A DNA stretch of 64,000 nucleotides from Candidatus Krumholzibacteriota bacterium (GCA_016931295.1 JAFGEZ010000034.1:1-64000), one strand, 5' to 3'; shown: positions 8,971-17,696, counted from the stretch's first letter. Numbers and translations: made by a program. Notes: a model not told the origin generated them from the sequence alone.

Positions 8971-8999
8971 ATTGTATCGGAGAACGGTGCGGGCCGCAA
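8971..8999 (-). promoter_or_regulatory. Candidate sigma70 promoter for the propeller-transglutaminase gene
   Basis: Read on the minus strand, TTGCGG (8999-8994) and TACAAT (8976-8971) are exactly 17 bp apart, about 53 bp before the start codon. It faces away from the ggt promoter. Confidence 0.6.
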
Positions 9000-9040
9000 C
9001 CGGTTTCCGGCCGGCAGGTTCCTGACGCGGGAACTCCCGG

Positions 9041-9069
9041 TTTACACGGATTACCCTCTCTGCTAGAAT
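9041..9069 (+). promoter_or_regulatory. Sigma70 promoter for ggt
   Basis: TTTACA (9041-9046) and TAGAAT (9064-9069) have a 17-bp spacer, 43 bp before the ggt start. This is a strong match to the consensus in an otherwise GC-rich region. Confidence 0.7.
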
Positions 9070-9111
9070 GGGTTACGGAATGCGGCCCCGGGAGAGGAAG
9101 GCACGGCGGGA

Positions 9112-10827
9112 ATGAAGAGACAAACGAGGGGATACGCGGCCGCGATCGTGGCGGTCGCGCTGTTGGCGAGGGGGGGCGTCGCGGCGGAGCGGGTCTGCGC
9201 CGCCGGCGGGATGGTCGTGTCCGCCTGTCCGATCGCGACGGCGGTCGGGGCGGAGGTCCTCGCGAACGGGGGAAACGCCGTCGATGCGGCCGTCGCCGTG
9301 GGATTCGCGCTCGCGGTCACCTGGCCGCCCGCAGGGAACGTCGGCGGTGGCGGCTTCATGGTGTTCCGCGGGGCCGGGGGAGAGACCGCCTTCTTCGATT
9401 TCAGGGAGACGGCGCCCCTCGGGGCGTCGAGAGACATGCACCTCGGTTTCGACGGAGAGCCGATCGACGCGGCGAGCCGCCTCGGGCACCGCGCGGGAGG
9501 CGTGCCGGGGACCGTCGCCGGGCTTGCCCTCGCGCACGAGCGCGCGGGGACGTTGCCCTGGAGTGAGCTTCTCGCCCCGGCCGTCCTGCTCGCGGAAGAG
9601 GGTTTCCGGGTGAGCGGGCATCTCGCCGCCTCTCTCCGAAGGCTCGATCCGTATATCGACCGGTTTCCCGGCCTCGCTCTCTTTCTCGGGCCGGACGGCC
9701 GTCTGCTGGACGAGGGATCGGTCCTCAGGAATCCCGATCTCGCAGCCGTGCTTCGCAGGATCGCCGACGGGGGCGCGGCGGGGTTCTACGACGGCGAGAC
9801 GGCGCGGCTGATCGAGGAGGAGATGCTGCGGGGCGGCGGGCTCGTGACCCGGGAGGATCTTTGGCGATACCGGGCGATCGAACGTCGGCCGGTGGAGGGA
9901 ACGTACCGCGGCAGACGGATCGTCTCGGCGCCGCCGCCGAGCGCCGGCGGGACAGCCCTCATCGAGATACTCAATATCCTCGAGGGTTTCGATCTCGCCG
10001 CCGACGGCCCTCTCTCCGACCGGGCAATCCACCGGATCGTCGAAGCGGAGAAGCGGGCCTTCGCCGACCGCGCAACGCACCTCGGCGACCCGGATTTCCG
10101 GCCGGTTCCCGTGGAGATGCTCTGTTCGAAGGAATACGCGGCAAGACTCCGGGAGGAAATCGGTCCAGAGGCGACGCCGTCGAGGCGGATCGCCGCGGCG
10201 GAAATCCCCGCCGGGGAGTCGCCGGAGACGACGCATTACTCCGTCCTCGACGCCGCGGGAAACGCCGTCGCCGTGACGACCACCCTGAACAGCTCCTTCG
10301 GATCGAAGACGGTCGTCGAGGGATGTGGGTTTCTCCTGAACAACGAGATGGACGACTTCTCGGTGAAACCGGGTGCGCCGAACCTCTACGGCCTGACGGG
10401 GGGGGAGGCGAACGCGATCGCCCCGGGAAAGCGGATGCTCTCCTCGATGACGCCGACGATACTCGTGGACGGCGACAGTGTCCTCGCCGTCCTCGGCACG
10501 CCGGGAGGATCGACGATCATCACGACCGTCGTCCAGCTCGTCGTCGATATCGTCGATTTCGGAATAAACGAGGCTGCCGCCGTCGCCGTGCCGAGATTTC
10601 ACCACCAGTGGCTGCCCGATGTGATACAGTATGAGCGGGGCGCTTTCCCGCCCCCGATACGGACCGCACTCGAGGCCCGCGGACACAGCCTTCGCGAGCT
10701 CGACGATTCGATCGGCGACGCCCAGATCATCATCGCGGGAGACGGCTGCGCCTGCGGCGCGTCCGATCCGCGTGGCGGGGGCGCCGCGGAGGGTATCGAC
10801 CCGATACGAAGGGAGACGACCAGATGA
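9112..10827 (+). CDS. ggt: Gamma-glutamyltransferase / glutathione hydrolase
   Basis: This periplasmic Ntn-hydrolase transfers or hydrolyses gamma-glutamyl groups, for example from glutathione. The 571-residue precursor has a signal peptide (about 1-24), the large-subunit motifs LANGGNAVDAAVAVGFALAV and GNVGGGGFMV, and the autoprocessing site at the Thr-Thr of ETTHYSVLDAAGNAVAVTTT (about 378). The second Thr there becomes the N-terminal nucleophile. Later motifs are GFLLNNEMDDFS, the oxyanion segment KRMLSSMTPTI and GTPGGSTIITTVVQ. The stop overlaps the next gene by ATGA, so the two are translationally coupled. Confidence 0.94.
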   Translation: MKRQTRGYAAAIVAVALLARGGVAAERVCAAGGMVVSACPIATAVGAEVLANGGNAVDAAVAVGFALAVTWPPAGNVGGGGFMVFRGAGGETAFFDFRETAPLGASRDMHLGFDGEPIDAASRLGHRAGGVPGTVAGLALAHERAGTLPWSELLAPAVLLAEEGFRVSGHLAASLRRLDPYIDRFPGLALFLGPDGRLLDEGSVLRNPDLAAVLRRIADGGAAGFYDGETARLIEEEMLRGGGLVTREDLWRYRAIERRPVEGTYRGRRIVSAPPPSAGGTALIEILNILEGFDLAADGPLSDRAIHRIVEAEKRAFADRATHLGDPDFRPVPVEMLCSKEYAARLREEIGPEATPSRRIAAAEIPAGESPETTHYSVLDAAGNAVAVTTTLNSSFGSKTVVEGCGFLLNNEMDDFSVKPGAPNLYGLTGGEANAIAPGKRMLSSMTPTILVDGDSVLAVLGTPGGSTIITTVVQLVVDIVDFGINEAAAVAVPRFHHQWLPDVIQYERGAFPPPIRTALEARGHSLRELDDSIGDAQIIIAGDGCACGASDPRGGGAAEGIDPIRRETTR

Positions 10828-11585
10828 GAAAAGCGATCATAGTGACGACACTCGCGCTGCTCGTGGCCGCGACCGTGCCCGCTGCCGCCGCGGAACCGGA
10901 TCCCTTCACCGTGCAACGCGTCTTCTGCCGTTTTCCGCTCGCCAGGGTGATTCCCCTCGACGACGGCAACGCCTGGGGAATGCTCTACGCGGACATCTAC
11001 GGGAAGGTGCATCTGCGTCGCGCGACGACGGACGGCTGGAAAAGCGAATGGGAATGTCCCGGCCTCGGTTCCAAGGTGCGGAATTTCGTCCTGCGCGACA
11101 TGGACATGGACGGATCCCCCGACATCGTCATCGCGACCTTCGGCGGGCGCATCCTCATCCACAACATGTACGACTACAGCGTCGACTGGGAGAACCTCGA
11201 GGACCGGTTCAACTCGATCGCCGCGTTCGAAGTCGCGAACATCGACGGAGATCCGCAGCCGGAAATGATCATTCTCGCCGACGGCCGGCTGCATATCCTC
11301 GACGGCAGGGACAAGAGCCGCCAGTGGATGAGCGAGCGGTCATTCGAGGCGACGGAGATCCTCGTCGAGAACGTCGACCAGGACGATCAGCTCGAGATCG
11401 TCTTCAACTCGGGGATCATACTCGATACCCGGTTCTTCAGCATCGAGCTCGAGTGGGGAAAGGCCTTCGGCGAACGGATCGCCGCCTACGACATGAACGA
11501 TGACGGCGTGCCCGATATCGTCGGCGAATTCTCGGACTACTCCCTGCGCATCTTCGATGTACGAGCCAAGCGGGAGGTCTGGTGA
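10824..11585 (+). CDS. Secreted VCBS/FG-GAP-repeat protein
   Basis: This 253-residue protein has a signal peptide (about 1-23) and a chain of repeats containing acidic calcium-type loops: DMDMDGSPDIVIAT, NIDGDPQPEMIILA, NVDQDDQLEIVFN and DMNDDGVPDIVGEF. These are FG-GAP/VCBS propeller blades of the kind found in integrin-like and surface proteins. No enzymatic motif is seen; a binding or scaffolding role outside the cytoplasm is likely. It overlaps ggt by 4 bp and the next gene by a few bases, so the three form one operon. Confidence 0.75.
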   Translation: MRKAIIVTTLALLVAATVPAAAAEPDPFTVQRVFCRFPLARVIPLDDGNAWGMLYADIYGKVHLRRATTDGWKSEWECPGLGSKVRNFVLRDMDMDGSPDIVIATFGGRILIHNMYDYSVDWENLEDRFNSIAAFEVANIDGDPQPEMIILADGRLHILDGRDKSRQWMSERSFEATEILVENVDQDDQLEIVFNSGIILDTRFFSIELEWGKAFGERIAAYDMNDDGVPDIVGEFSDYSLRIFDVRAKREVW

Positions 11586-11992
11586 GCATGGCCCTCTACG
11601 GCAAGATCCTGCGGATATTCGACGAAACGACGCTTCTCGCGGGCATCGGCGAACGCGACGGCCTGAAGCGTGGCGATCGCGTCGCCGTCGTCGAGCGGGG
11701 CGAGGAGATCGTCGAGCCGGAGACGGGGGAGTCCCTCGGCATGCTCGAGACGATCAAGGTCGAGCTCGTCGCCGTCGACGTCCAGGAGCGGATGAGCGTC
11801 CTTTGCACGACCGTCTCGGTCTCCGGCAGGGAGACGATGCCGCTGAGCGAGCGGATGGTCCGGGACTCGATGCCGGGAGACGCGCGCGAGCGGATGAATG
11901 TCGCGAGCGGCGCGAAAGCCGGACTGCCATCGGTTTCTGTCGTCCGTGCGGGGGACCTGCTGCGGGTCGTCGATACCGTCAACGGCCGTTGA
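11582..11992 (+). CDS. Small protein with FlgT C-terminal-like domain
   Basis: The 136-residue protein contains a beta-rich segment, GLKRGDRVAVVERGEEIVEP then ETGESLGMLETIKVELVAVD and VQERMSVL. It resembles the FlgT C-terminal domain found in flagellar and secretion-envelope proteins (GxKxGDxFxVxxxGxxIxDPxTGExLG). No signal peptide is obvious, and the C-terminal half (about 78-136) is unrecognised. The GTG at 11582 overlaps the previous stop; an ATG at 11588 is also possible, since GGGAGG at 11572-11577 serves either. It is the last gene of the ggt operon. The role is unknown. Confidence 0.6.
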   Translation: MSMALYGKILRIFDETTLLAGIGERDGLKRGDRVAVVERGEEIVEPETGESLGMLETIKVELVAVDVQERMSVLCTTVSVSGRETMPLSERMVRDSMPGDARERMNVASGAKAGLPSVSVVRAGDLLRVVDTVNGR

Positions 11993-12006
11993 CGGTCCGG
12001 GGCGCG

Positions 12007-12026
12007 GCCGGGGATCGATCCCCGGC
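12007..12026 (+). terminator. Perfect palindromic hairpin after the ggt operon
   Basis: GCCGGGGATCGATCCCCGGC is a 20-nt perfect palindrome 14 bp after the last stop. Only a weak T-tract (TTTCC) follows, so it may act as a terminator, an mRNA 3' stabiliser or a protein site. Confidence 0.5.
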
Positions 12027-12056
12027 GGAATTTCCTGTTATTCGCTAAAATAGCAC

Positions 12057-12085
12057 TTTATCGAGAGTGTTTCTTGTGATATACT
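12057..12085 (+). promoter_or_regulatory. Candidate promoter for the paralogous secreted-protein pair
   Basis: TATACT (12080-12085) is a good -10 element; TTTATC (12057-12062), 17 bp upstream, is a weak -35. The whole stretch 12040-12120 is markedly AT-rich compared with its surroundings. Confidence 0.5.
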
Positions 12086-12155
12086 ACGCCCCATGTAAAT
12101 AAGACAGTCGTACACCGTTGCAGGACAACAGGCAGATGACCGAAGGGGGGACACC

Positions 12156-12860
12156 TTGAAGAATACGCTAATGGCTGGTGTCGCCTGTGTTTTCGTGCTT
12201 GCCATGGTCGCGTCCGCGGATGCGATCACCTTCAAGCAGGAGAACTTTGCGCTGCTCGGGTCCGGTTCGTTGATGGATTCCCCCGTGCAGTTCAATGGCG
12301 ACATTATCCAGGGAACGCTGGCTCCCGGGACGTTCTGGATCCGCCTCGACGATACGTCGTGGCCGTCGGACAATCCCGGTACGCCCGAGAACGAGCGTCT
12401 CGACTACGTATTGAGCCATTATTTCACCTATGACGCTACGCCGGGCAACGAGGGCTGGGACGGGTATTTCCCGCCGGCCGGGAGCGGCGAGCCCATGCCG
12501 AAATGGCGTTTCTATACCGTCGCCGGCGACACGCTCGGCGGGGACTGCAACAGTTTCGTCTTGACGATCCGCGACGTGGACGCCGACGGGATCGTCGACG
12601 AGGGTGAATACGCCAGGAAGGTGTTTTCCGCGAACTTCATCGCCTACATCAGTTACAGCGGGGGATGCTACAATTTCTTCTGCGGCGTCGGCAACTGCTC
12701 CGGCGCCCTCGACGTCACCGATCAGGAATCGCTGGAAGAGGAGCTGTACGTACCTTCGGCGACCTCGGCTTCCGGGAACATGATTCTCCGGGACGACAAT
12801 TGTCACACCGCCACCGAGGCATCGAGCTGGGGCGGTATCAAGTCCATCTACAGGGACTGA
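12156..12860 (+). CDS. Secreted protein of unknown function, paralog A
   Basis: The 234-residue protein begins at a TTG with AAGGGGGG five bases upstream. Residues 1 to about 22 form a signal peptide (LMAGVACVFVLAMVASADA). The mature part has a WIRLDDTSWP motif, a Ca-loop-like DVDADGIVDEGEY (about 145-157) and six cysteines in the second half (CNSF, GGCYNFFCGVGNC, NCHT) that could form disulfides. It is homologous to the next gene in order and spacing of motifs. I do not recognise the family; an exported structural or surface protein is the most that can be said. Confidence 0.65.
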   Translation: MKNTLMAGVACVFVLAMVASADAITFKQENFALLGSGSLMDSPVQFNGDIIQGTLAPGTFWIRLDDTSWPSDNPGTPENERLDYVLSHYFTYDATPGNEGWDGYFPPAGSGEPMPKWRFYTVAGDTLGGDCNSFVLTIRDVDADGIVDEGEYARKVFSANFIAYISYSGGCYNFFCGVGNCSGALDVTDQESLEEELYVPSATSASGNMILRDDNCHTATEASSWGGIKSIYRD

Positions 12861-12889
12861 GGACCGAGGCCGAAAGGACGTGATATGAG

Positions 12890-13564
12890 ATGAAACATCT
12901 TCCTGCAATATTCCTGTTCTCCGCGATGCTGATCGCGCTGGTCGCGTGTCCGGCTTCTGCCCAGCTGCCCGACACGCTCCGGCTCGAATTCGACTTCGAG
13001 GGGATCGGAAATCTCGTCACCATGTCGCCTCCGGTCTACGCCGGGGACGTCACGTCGGGCGACCCCCTGGTCGCCGGCGGCACGTGGTGGGTCCAGATCG
13101 ACGACGCCGGCTGGCCCGGAACCGCCGATCCCGCCGCCCGCTGGGAGTACATCTTCACGACCTTCTTCGTGTACGAGGGCTCGCCCTCGAACCACTGGAA
13201 GGCAACCTTCAACGACGTCACCCTTCCCGGGAAGCCCGTCTGGCAGATCGACGCGCCGAGCGGCACGCTCGGAGGCACGCTCGTCGTCGAGATCACGATT
13301 CCCGACTGGGACGTCGACGGGGTGCTCGATATCGACGAGCGCATGTTCTCGTTCTTTAACGGAACGATGATGGTGATGAAGTACGGGACGGGCGATTTCA
13401 CGATTTACTGCGGCAGCGGATCCTACAACGGCACGGCGAGCAACGCCGATCCGGCGAACTTCGCGGACGATTTCGTGTCGGGCCACTGCCTGATGGACCT
13501 GGTCAATTGCGTGATCGGCGTCGAGCCGTCGTCGTGGAGCGCTCTAAAGACCCGTATGAGATAG
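12890..13564 (+). CDS. Secreted protein of unknown function, paralog B
   Basis: The 224-residue protein has a signal peptide (about 1-24, ending ACPASAQ). It follows paralog A by 29 bp and shares its layout: WVQIDDAGWP where A has WIRLDDTSWP, a Ca-loop-like DWDVDGVLDIDE at the matching place, a CGSGSYNG segment and an ending EPSSWSALKTRMR where A has EASSWGGIKSIYRD. Tandem duplication and divergence is the simple explanation. It has three cysteines after the signal peptide against six in A. Function unknown. It converges with the TonB-like gene, with 6 bp between stops. Confidence 0.65.
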   Translation: MKHLPAIFLFSAMLIALVACPASAQLPDTLRLEFDFEGIGNLVTMSPPVYAGDVTSGDPLVAGGTWWVQIDDAGWPGTADPAARWEYIFTTFFVYEGSPSNHWKATFNDVTLPGKPVWQIDAPSGTLGGTLVVEITIPDWDVDGVLDIDERMFSFFNGTMMVMKYGTGDFTIYCGSGSYNGTASNADPANFADDFVSGHCLMDLVNCVIGVEPSSWSALKTRMR

Positions 13565-13570
13565 CGGCGG

Positions 13571-14218
13571 TCAGTTCGGCTGGAACCCGATGGCGAGCCG
13601 CACCCACATCGCCGTCGGGGAGCCCTTTTCCAGCCCCGGCGAGAAGCGGATACGCCGGGCGGCCCTGACGGCCGCGCGGTTGAGGAGATCATGGGGAAGT
13701 CCGCGGGCGACATGCACCGCCTCGACTTCCCCTTTTTCATTCACGAAGACGAGCAGTTCCACCGTTCCCTCGATCCCGCGGGGAACGCCTTCCGGGTATT
13801 CGGGCCAGGGGATGTACAACGGTTTCGGTTCCACCGTCACGCGGCGGCGTCCGCCGCCGGCCCCGGGAGAACCGCCGCTGCTTCCTCCCTCGCGCGGCGC
13901 GATGTCGTCGGCCGGTTCCCCGAGCTCCGCGATGTCGAAGGTCTCGTCGACGGGATCCTCGGTGACGATCACGTTGTCGGTGATGACCGGTTCCGGCGTG
14001 TCGTCCGGCAGGGGGACGAGAGAGAAGGGACGGTCGAGGTAGCTGATGGACGTCGCATCCCCGTCGCCTGGAAGGTCGCGCCGGAAGACATCGAGCCACG
14101 CCGGCTTGAAGGAGACAACGAAGAGCAGGTGGATCAGCACGGCCGCGAGGACGATGACGAGCCAGGCGCCCCGGCTGCGCCGGGATCTCGGCCACCCCTG
14201 TCCTGTCCTCTCGGGCAT
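13571..14218 (-). CDS. TonB-family energy-transducing protein
   Basis: The 215-residue protein has a short basic N-terminus and one membrane helix (AWLVIVLAAVLIHLLFVVSF, about 18-37). A Pro/Glu/Asp-rich periplasmic linker with a glycine-rich patch (GGSSGGSPGAGGG) follows. The C-terminal TonB domain (about 130-215) contains YPEGVPRGIEGTVELLVFVN, AAVRAARRIRFSPG and WVRLAIGF. TonB proteins pass inner-membrane proton-motive energy to outer-membrane transporters. No exbB/exbD lies nearby, so its motor is encoded elsewhere or it has a structural role. The ATG at 14218 places the helix normally; a TTG at 14278 would add 20 residues and has no SD. Confidence 0.82.
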   Translation of the reverse strand: MPERTGQGWPRSRRSRGAWLVIVLAAVLIHLLFVVSFKPAWLDVFRRDLPGDGDATSISYLDRPFSLVPLPDDTPEPVITDNVIVTEDPVDETFDIAELGEPADDIAPREGGSSGGSPGAGGGRRRVTVEPKPLYIPWPEYPEGVPRGIEGTVELLVFVNEKGEVEAVHVARGLPHDLLNRAAVRAARRIRFSPGLEKGSPTAMWVRLAIGFQPN

Positions 14219-14339
14219 GCCGTCCGGTCCCGTCTCCCGCGGCGTTTGCGCCGCGATCGAAAATAGTGTATTTTTCAACCGCCGTTACAGTATATAGTTT
14301 CATTCCGCCGAGTTCAAGTGGACGGAACGGGGTGAGCGC

Positions 14340-14969
14340 GTGACCCGGGGTACCGGCAGAAGGATGACCGTACCGAATCTCCTGACTTCTCTCCGCATTC
14401 TCATGGCGATAACGGCGGCCTGTCTGTTCGCCGGAACGGAGGCGACGGCGGTCGCCGCCCTGCTCTGCATCGCGGCCTCGATGCTCGACTGGCTCGACGG
14501 CTGGTACGCGCGGCGGTTCGGACAGACCACGGATCTCGGCGCCCATCTCGACCCCGCCGCCGACAAGATACTCGCCGGCGTGATCTACGTCGCGCTCGCG
14601 GCACGTTTCCGCTGGCCATGGTTCTCCTATCTCGTCGGCGTGATGGCTGTGAGGGAGGCGGCCGTCACCCTCTACCGGCTCGTCCGAAGGCGCCGCACGG
14701 GACATCTGATGCCGGCGAGCAGGCTCGGCAAGGCGAAGACGCTCGTCCAGTGCGTCGTCGGCGACGTTCTGCTCTTCTGGACCTTCGTGCGCCCCGGTAC
14801 GACGCCGTTCTTCACGCGCGAGGTCTTCGCGTTGATGCTGCTGACGACAGTTCTCACCGTCGATTCCGGGCTTCGGTACCTGTTGCCGAGATGCCCGGAC
14901 GGCAAGAAACGCTCGGTTACCGAACGGATCGCGCAGGCCGTCTTCGGCGTGCGCGCGAGGGAGTCGTGA
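14340..14969 (+). CDS. CDP-alcohol phosphatidyltransferase, PgsA-like
   Basis: This 209-residue integral membrane enzyme swaps CMP of CDP-diacylglycerol for a polar alcohol, most likely glycerol-3-phosphate. The CDP-alcohol motif is complete, DWLDGWYARRFG with the two distal Asp residues in GAHLDPAADK (D-x2-DG-x2-AR-x8-G-x3-D-x3-D, about 58-83). Several hydrophobic helices flank it and the N-terminal TVPNLLTSLRI is typical of PgsA. The GTG at 14340 has GGGGTGAG upstream; an ATG at 14364 is too close to its only purine run. It is followed by nitroreductase after 1 bp. Confidence 0.85.
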   Translation: MTRGTGRRMTVPNLLTSLRILMAITAACLFAGTEATAVAALLCIAASMLDWLDGWYARRFGQTTDLGAHLDPAADKILAGVIYVALAARFRWPWFSYLVGVMAVREAAVTLYRLVRRRRTGHLMPASRLGKAKTLVQCVVGDVLLFWTFVRPGTTPFFTREVFALMLLTTVLTVDSGLRYLLPRCPDGKKRSVTERIAQAVFGVRARES

Positions 14970-14970
14970 G

Positions 14971-15495
14971 ATGGATATCTACGAAGCGATACGGACGCGG
15001 ACGAGCGTCAGATCCTATCTGCCGGATTCGATCGACGATGCCCGCCTCGGGCGCGTGCTCGACGCGGCGCGGCTCGCGCCATCCGGCAAGAACGGACAAC
15101 CCTGGACCTTCATCGTCGTCCGGGATCCTTCGATCAGGCGTCGACTCGTCCCGGCATGCAAGGACCAGGCGTTCGTCGGGGAGGCTCCCGTCGTCGTCGT
15201 CGCCTGCGGGCGCGAGGAGCTGGCGTACCGGAAGATGGGGGGATACTGGAACAGCCTGCCCGTCGACATCGGGATCGCGTTCGAGCACCTGATGCTCGCC
15301 GCAGCGGCGGAGGGGCTCGGCACCTGCTGGATCGGGGCCTTCATCGAGGAGGATGTGCGGGAGATCCTCGGCGTGCCGGCGGACGTGAAGATCGTCGCGC
15401 TCACGCCCATCGGATATCCGGCCGCCGATCAAACGCCCCGGCCGCGGAAACCGATGGAAGAGATCCTCATGGAGAATCGCTGGGAGGAACGATGA
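14971..15495 (+). CDS. Nitroreductase-family flavoprotein
   Basis: The 174-residue FMN-dependent oxidoreductase shows the family hallmarks: TRTSVRSYLPDSID near the N-terminus (FMN-phosphate Arg/Ser), RLAPSGKNGQPWTFIVV (about 34-50) and EGLGTCWIGAF (about 114-124). Substrates in this family range from quinones to nitroaromatics, so none can be named. It lies in a run with the phosphatidyltransferase and overlaps the next small gene by ATGA. Confidence 0.85.
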   Translation: MDIYEAIRTRTSVRSYLPDSIDDARLGRVLDAARLAPSGKNGQPWTFIVVRDPSIRRRLVPACKDQAFVGEAPVVVVACGREELAYRKMGGYWNSLPVDIGIAFEHLMLAAAAEGLGTCWIGAFIEEDVREILGVPADVKIVALTPIGYPAADQTPRPRKPMEEILMENRWEER

Positions 15496-15899
15496 CCAGA
15501 CCCATCGGCAGGACGATGTTCATCCTCTTGTTGATCGGAGCCTTCGTCTCCGCCCAGCAGGCGCGGGCGAACGAGTCCGTCTTCTCGAGGGCGCCGTCCC
15601 GGGCGCGAAACGACCTCTCCTCGCTCGTCGTGGACAACGGCCCGGACATGCAGGCCGTCGCGACGGCGACCTGGCGGGGGATGCCTCCCGACACGGTCGA
15701 GACGTACGACATCGAGCTCGAGGAGGACGAGGGGCCGGGATTGACGAAGGAAATCGTCATGTTCGCCATCATCGCCGCCGTGGTCGGCTACATGATCGTC
15801 ACGCTCATCCAGCCCGACGACGACGAGACGTCGGTCGACGACGGAGGAAGCGGCAAGCCGACGCCGACCGCGACCCTCGCGATCCCGTTCGTTCGGTGA
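15492..15899 (+). CDS. Small exported or membrane protein of unknown function
   Basis: The 135-residue protein has an N-terminal signal sequence (about 1-26), an acidic central stretch (DIELEEDEGPG) and one clear transmembrane helix (EIVMFAIIAAVVGYMIVTLI, about 87-106). A short Asp/Gly/Thr-rich tail follows. It starts at the ATG overlapping the nitroreductase stop. No family recognised; composition and coupling support a real gene. Confidence 0.6.
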   Translation: MTRPIGRTMFILLLIGAFVSAQQARANESVFSRAPSRARNDLSSLVVDNGPDMQAVATATWRGMPPDTVETYDIELEEDEGPGLTKEIVMFAIIAAVVGYMIVTLIQPDDDETSVDDGGSGKPTPTATLAIPFVR

Positions 15900-16129
15900 C
15901 GACGAATTCCCCCGCTGCGTGCACGCTCTGATCAAAAACGGCGTCCTCCGCCGTCACGCCGGGAGCACGGGCGACCGGTTCGAGGCCGGGCGCATCTGTC
16001 CCCGAACCGTCGTTGACGTTTCGTTCCGTTTCCCCTCCCCCGAGAGAGAATGCAACCAGTCGTATGATTATGCGATGGTCGGCGCAGGTCAATTCGTTGT
16101 GGAATCGAGCGTTGCGCGTGAGGGAAGCA

Positions 16130-16144
16130 CGGCACGATACTTGC
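16130..16144 (+). promoter_or_regulatory. Sigma54-type (-24/-12) promoter upstream of the HD-GYP gene
   Basis: CGGCACGATACTTGC matches the RpoN consensus TGGCACG-N4-TTGC with one mismatch and has the required GG (16131-16132), ten bases, then GC (16143-16144). It lies about 50 bp before the start codon. An activator ATPase would be needed; none is encoded in the window. Confidence 0.55.
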
Positions 16145-16195
16145 GGAAGACCTGACGGGGCATTGCGTCCCGCACCGATCGGGCGAGGAGAAATG

Positions 16196-17629
16196 ATGAA
16201 CGTCGTCATCGAGGCGTTACCGGCGGAATACAGGGCGTTCAGCGAGGCCGTGCTCGCGTTCGGCAAGCTGTTGCTCCAGCGGCGGCTCTTTCCCGCCGGG
16301 CACCCGGCCGTCGACCGGACGGCCGAGGAGGCGCACCGGCGGATCGTCGAATTCATCGGGAACAGGGAGTCGGTATCCCTGAGGCTCGTCGATGGCACCG
16401 TCTGCTATCTCAACTTCGAACTGGGCGAGATCGACGGGCAGGACAAGGCGATCCACCTCCTCCGCGAGACGTTCAGGCGGCTTTCGGTCGGGGAGATGGA
16501 ATTCAGCAGCGGTGTCCGGCCGGACGAACTCGTCGCGGTCGCGGAGATCTTCCTTGGATCGATACGACGGGACGCCGACGTCGAACTCCCCGAGGCCTGG
16601 TCGAAGGTGCGGCACGTCAAGATACGACACGGACGGGAGGGCGCGGCGTCGATGCTTCCCGTGCCCGCCGGACACGCGGCGCGGCGCGCAAGGCGGATCG
16701 CCGGACGGGAAACGCGGCCGAACGGGCGCGAGAGCAGGATGTCCCGCATCATCGACGGCGTGCTCGGCAGACTGGAGAAATTCCGCTCGCACGAGGGAAA
16801 CATCGCCGGTCGGACGATCAGGGAACTCGTCGAGCGCGAGGGAGAAAACACGCCGGTCATCCTCCTTCTCAACTCGCTGAAGTCCTACGACGATTACACG
16901 TTCGCCCATTCCGTGAACGTCGCGGTCATCTCGGCGGCGGTCGCACGGCGGCTGGGAATGCCGCAGGCGGAGATCAGCAGCGTCGGCGTCGCCGCGCTGC
17001 TCCACGACATCGGGAAGCTCTACGTGCCGCGGTCCATCATCCACAAGGCGGGTCGCCTGACACCGGCCGAGTGGCAACTCGTGAAGAAGCATCCCGTCGA
17101 CGGCGCGCGCATCCTCGCGGAAGAGGGCGTGGAGCAGAAGATACGCAGGGTCGCGTACGAACACCACCTGCGCTTCGATGGCCACGGTTATCCGACGGTC
17201 GGCGAAAACTACGAGCAGCTCACTGCGAGCCACATCGTCCGTATCGCCGATTCCTACGACGCACTGACGACGAAACGGGCCTACCGCAAACAGCTCAGCC
17301 CGTACGAGGCGATCAAGCTGATGGAACGGACGCGCGGCTCCGAGTTCCATCCCGATTGCATGGACATCTTCCTGAGGGTCCTCGGAAACCTGCCGATCGG
17401 CAGCATCGTGCGGCTGAATACGGGGGAAAGGGCCGTCGTCGTCGGCACGAACGCCGCACGGGGCGATCTGCCGATTGTTCGGCTCATCGCCGACGGCAAT
17501 GGCGATACGGTGCACGACGGCGAACTCGTCGATCTCAACGACGGCTCGTCGGGAAAGAGGCGCCTCGCCGGGATCGACGAGAACGCCGTTCGCGACGTCG
17601 ACGTGGGGCGGTATCTCGTGGAAGCGTAG
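16196..17629 (+). CDS. HD-GYP domain protein, probable cyclic-di-GMP phosphodiesterase
   Basis: The 477-residue soluble protein has a unique N-terminal region (about 1-180) and a C-terminal HD-GYP domain. The metal and catalytic residues are visible as FAHSVNVAVIS, ALLHDIGKLYVP (the HD pair), KKHPVDGARIL, YEHHLRFDGHGYP (the GYP signature) and RIADSYDALTTKRAYR. HD-GYP enzymes hydrolyse c-di-GMP to pGpG or GMP, controlling motility and biofilm choices. The tail from about 405 resembles the usual C-terminal extension (GSIVRLNTGERAVVVGTN). The ATG at 16196 is 5 bp from GAGGAG; ATG 16193 is nearly as good. It sits behind a sigma54-like site. Confidence 0.9.
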   Translation: MNVVIEALPAEYRAFSEAVLAFGKLLLQRRLFPAGHPAVDRTAEEAHRRIVEFIGNRESVSLRLVDGTVCYLNFELGEIDGQDKAIHLLRETFRRLSVGEMEFSSGVRPDELVAVAEIFLGSIRRDADVELPEAWSKVRHVKIRHGREGAASMLPVPAGHAARRARRIAGRETRPNGRESRMSRIIDGVLGRLEKFRSHEGNIAGRTIRELVEREGENTPVILLLNSLKSYDDYTFAHSVNVAVISAAVARRLGMPQAEISSVGVAALLHDIGKLYVPRSIIHKAGRLTPAEWQLVKKHPVDGARILAEEGVEQKIRRVAYEHHLRFDGHGYPTVGENYEQLTASHIVRIADSYDALTTKRAYRKQLSPYEAIKLMERTRGSEFHPDCMDIFLRVLGNLPIGSIVRLNTGERAVVVGTNAARGDLPIVRLIADGNGDTVHDGELVDLNDGSSGKRRLAGIDENAVRDVDVGRYLVEA

Positions 17630-17696
17630 AACGACCCAGGGCGGTCATCCTCACGTGTGTGCAGGCGATCACCCCGGGTCGAAGATGCGTCGCGCC

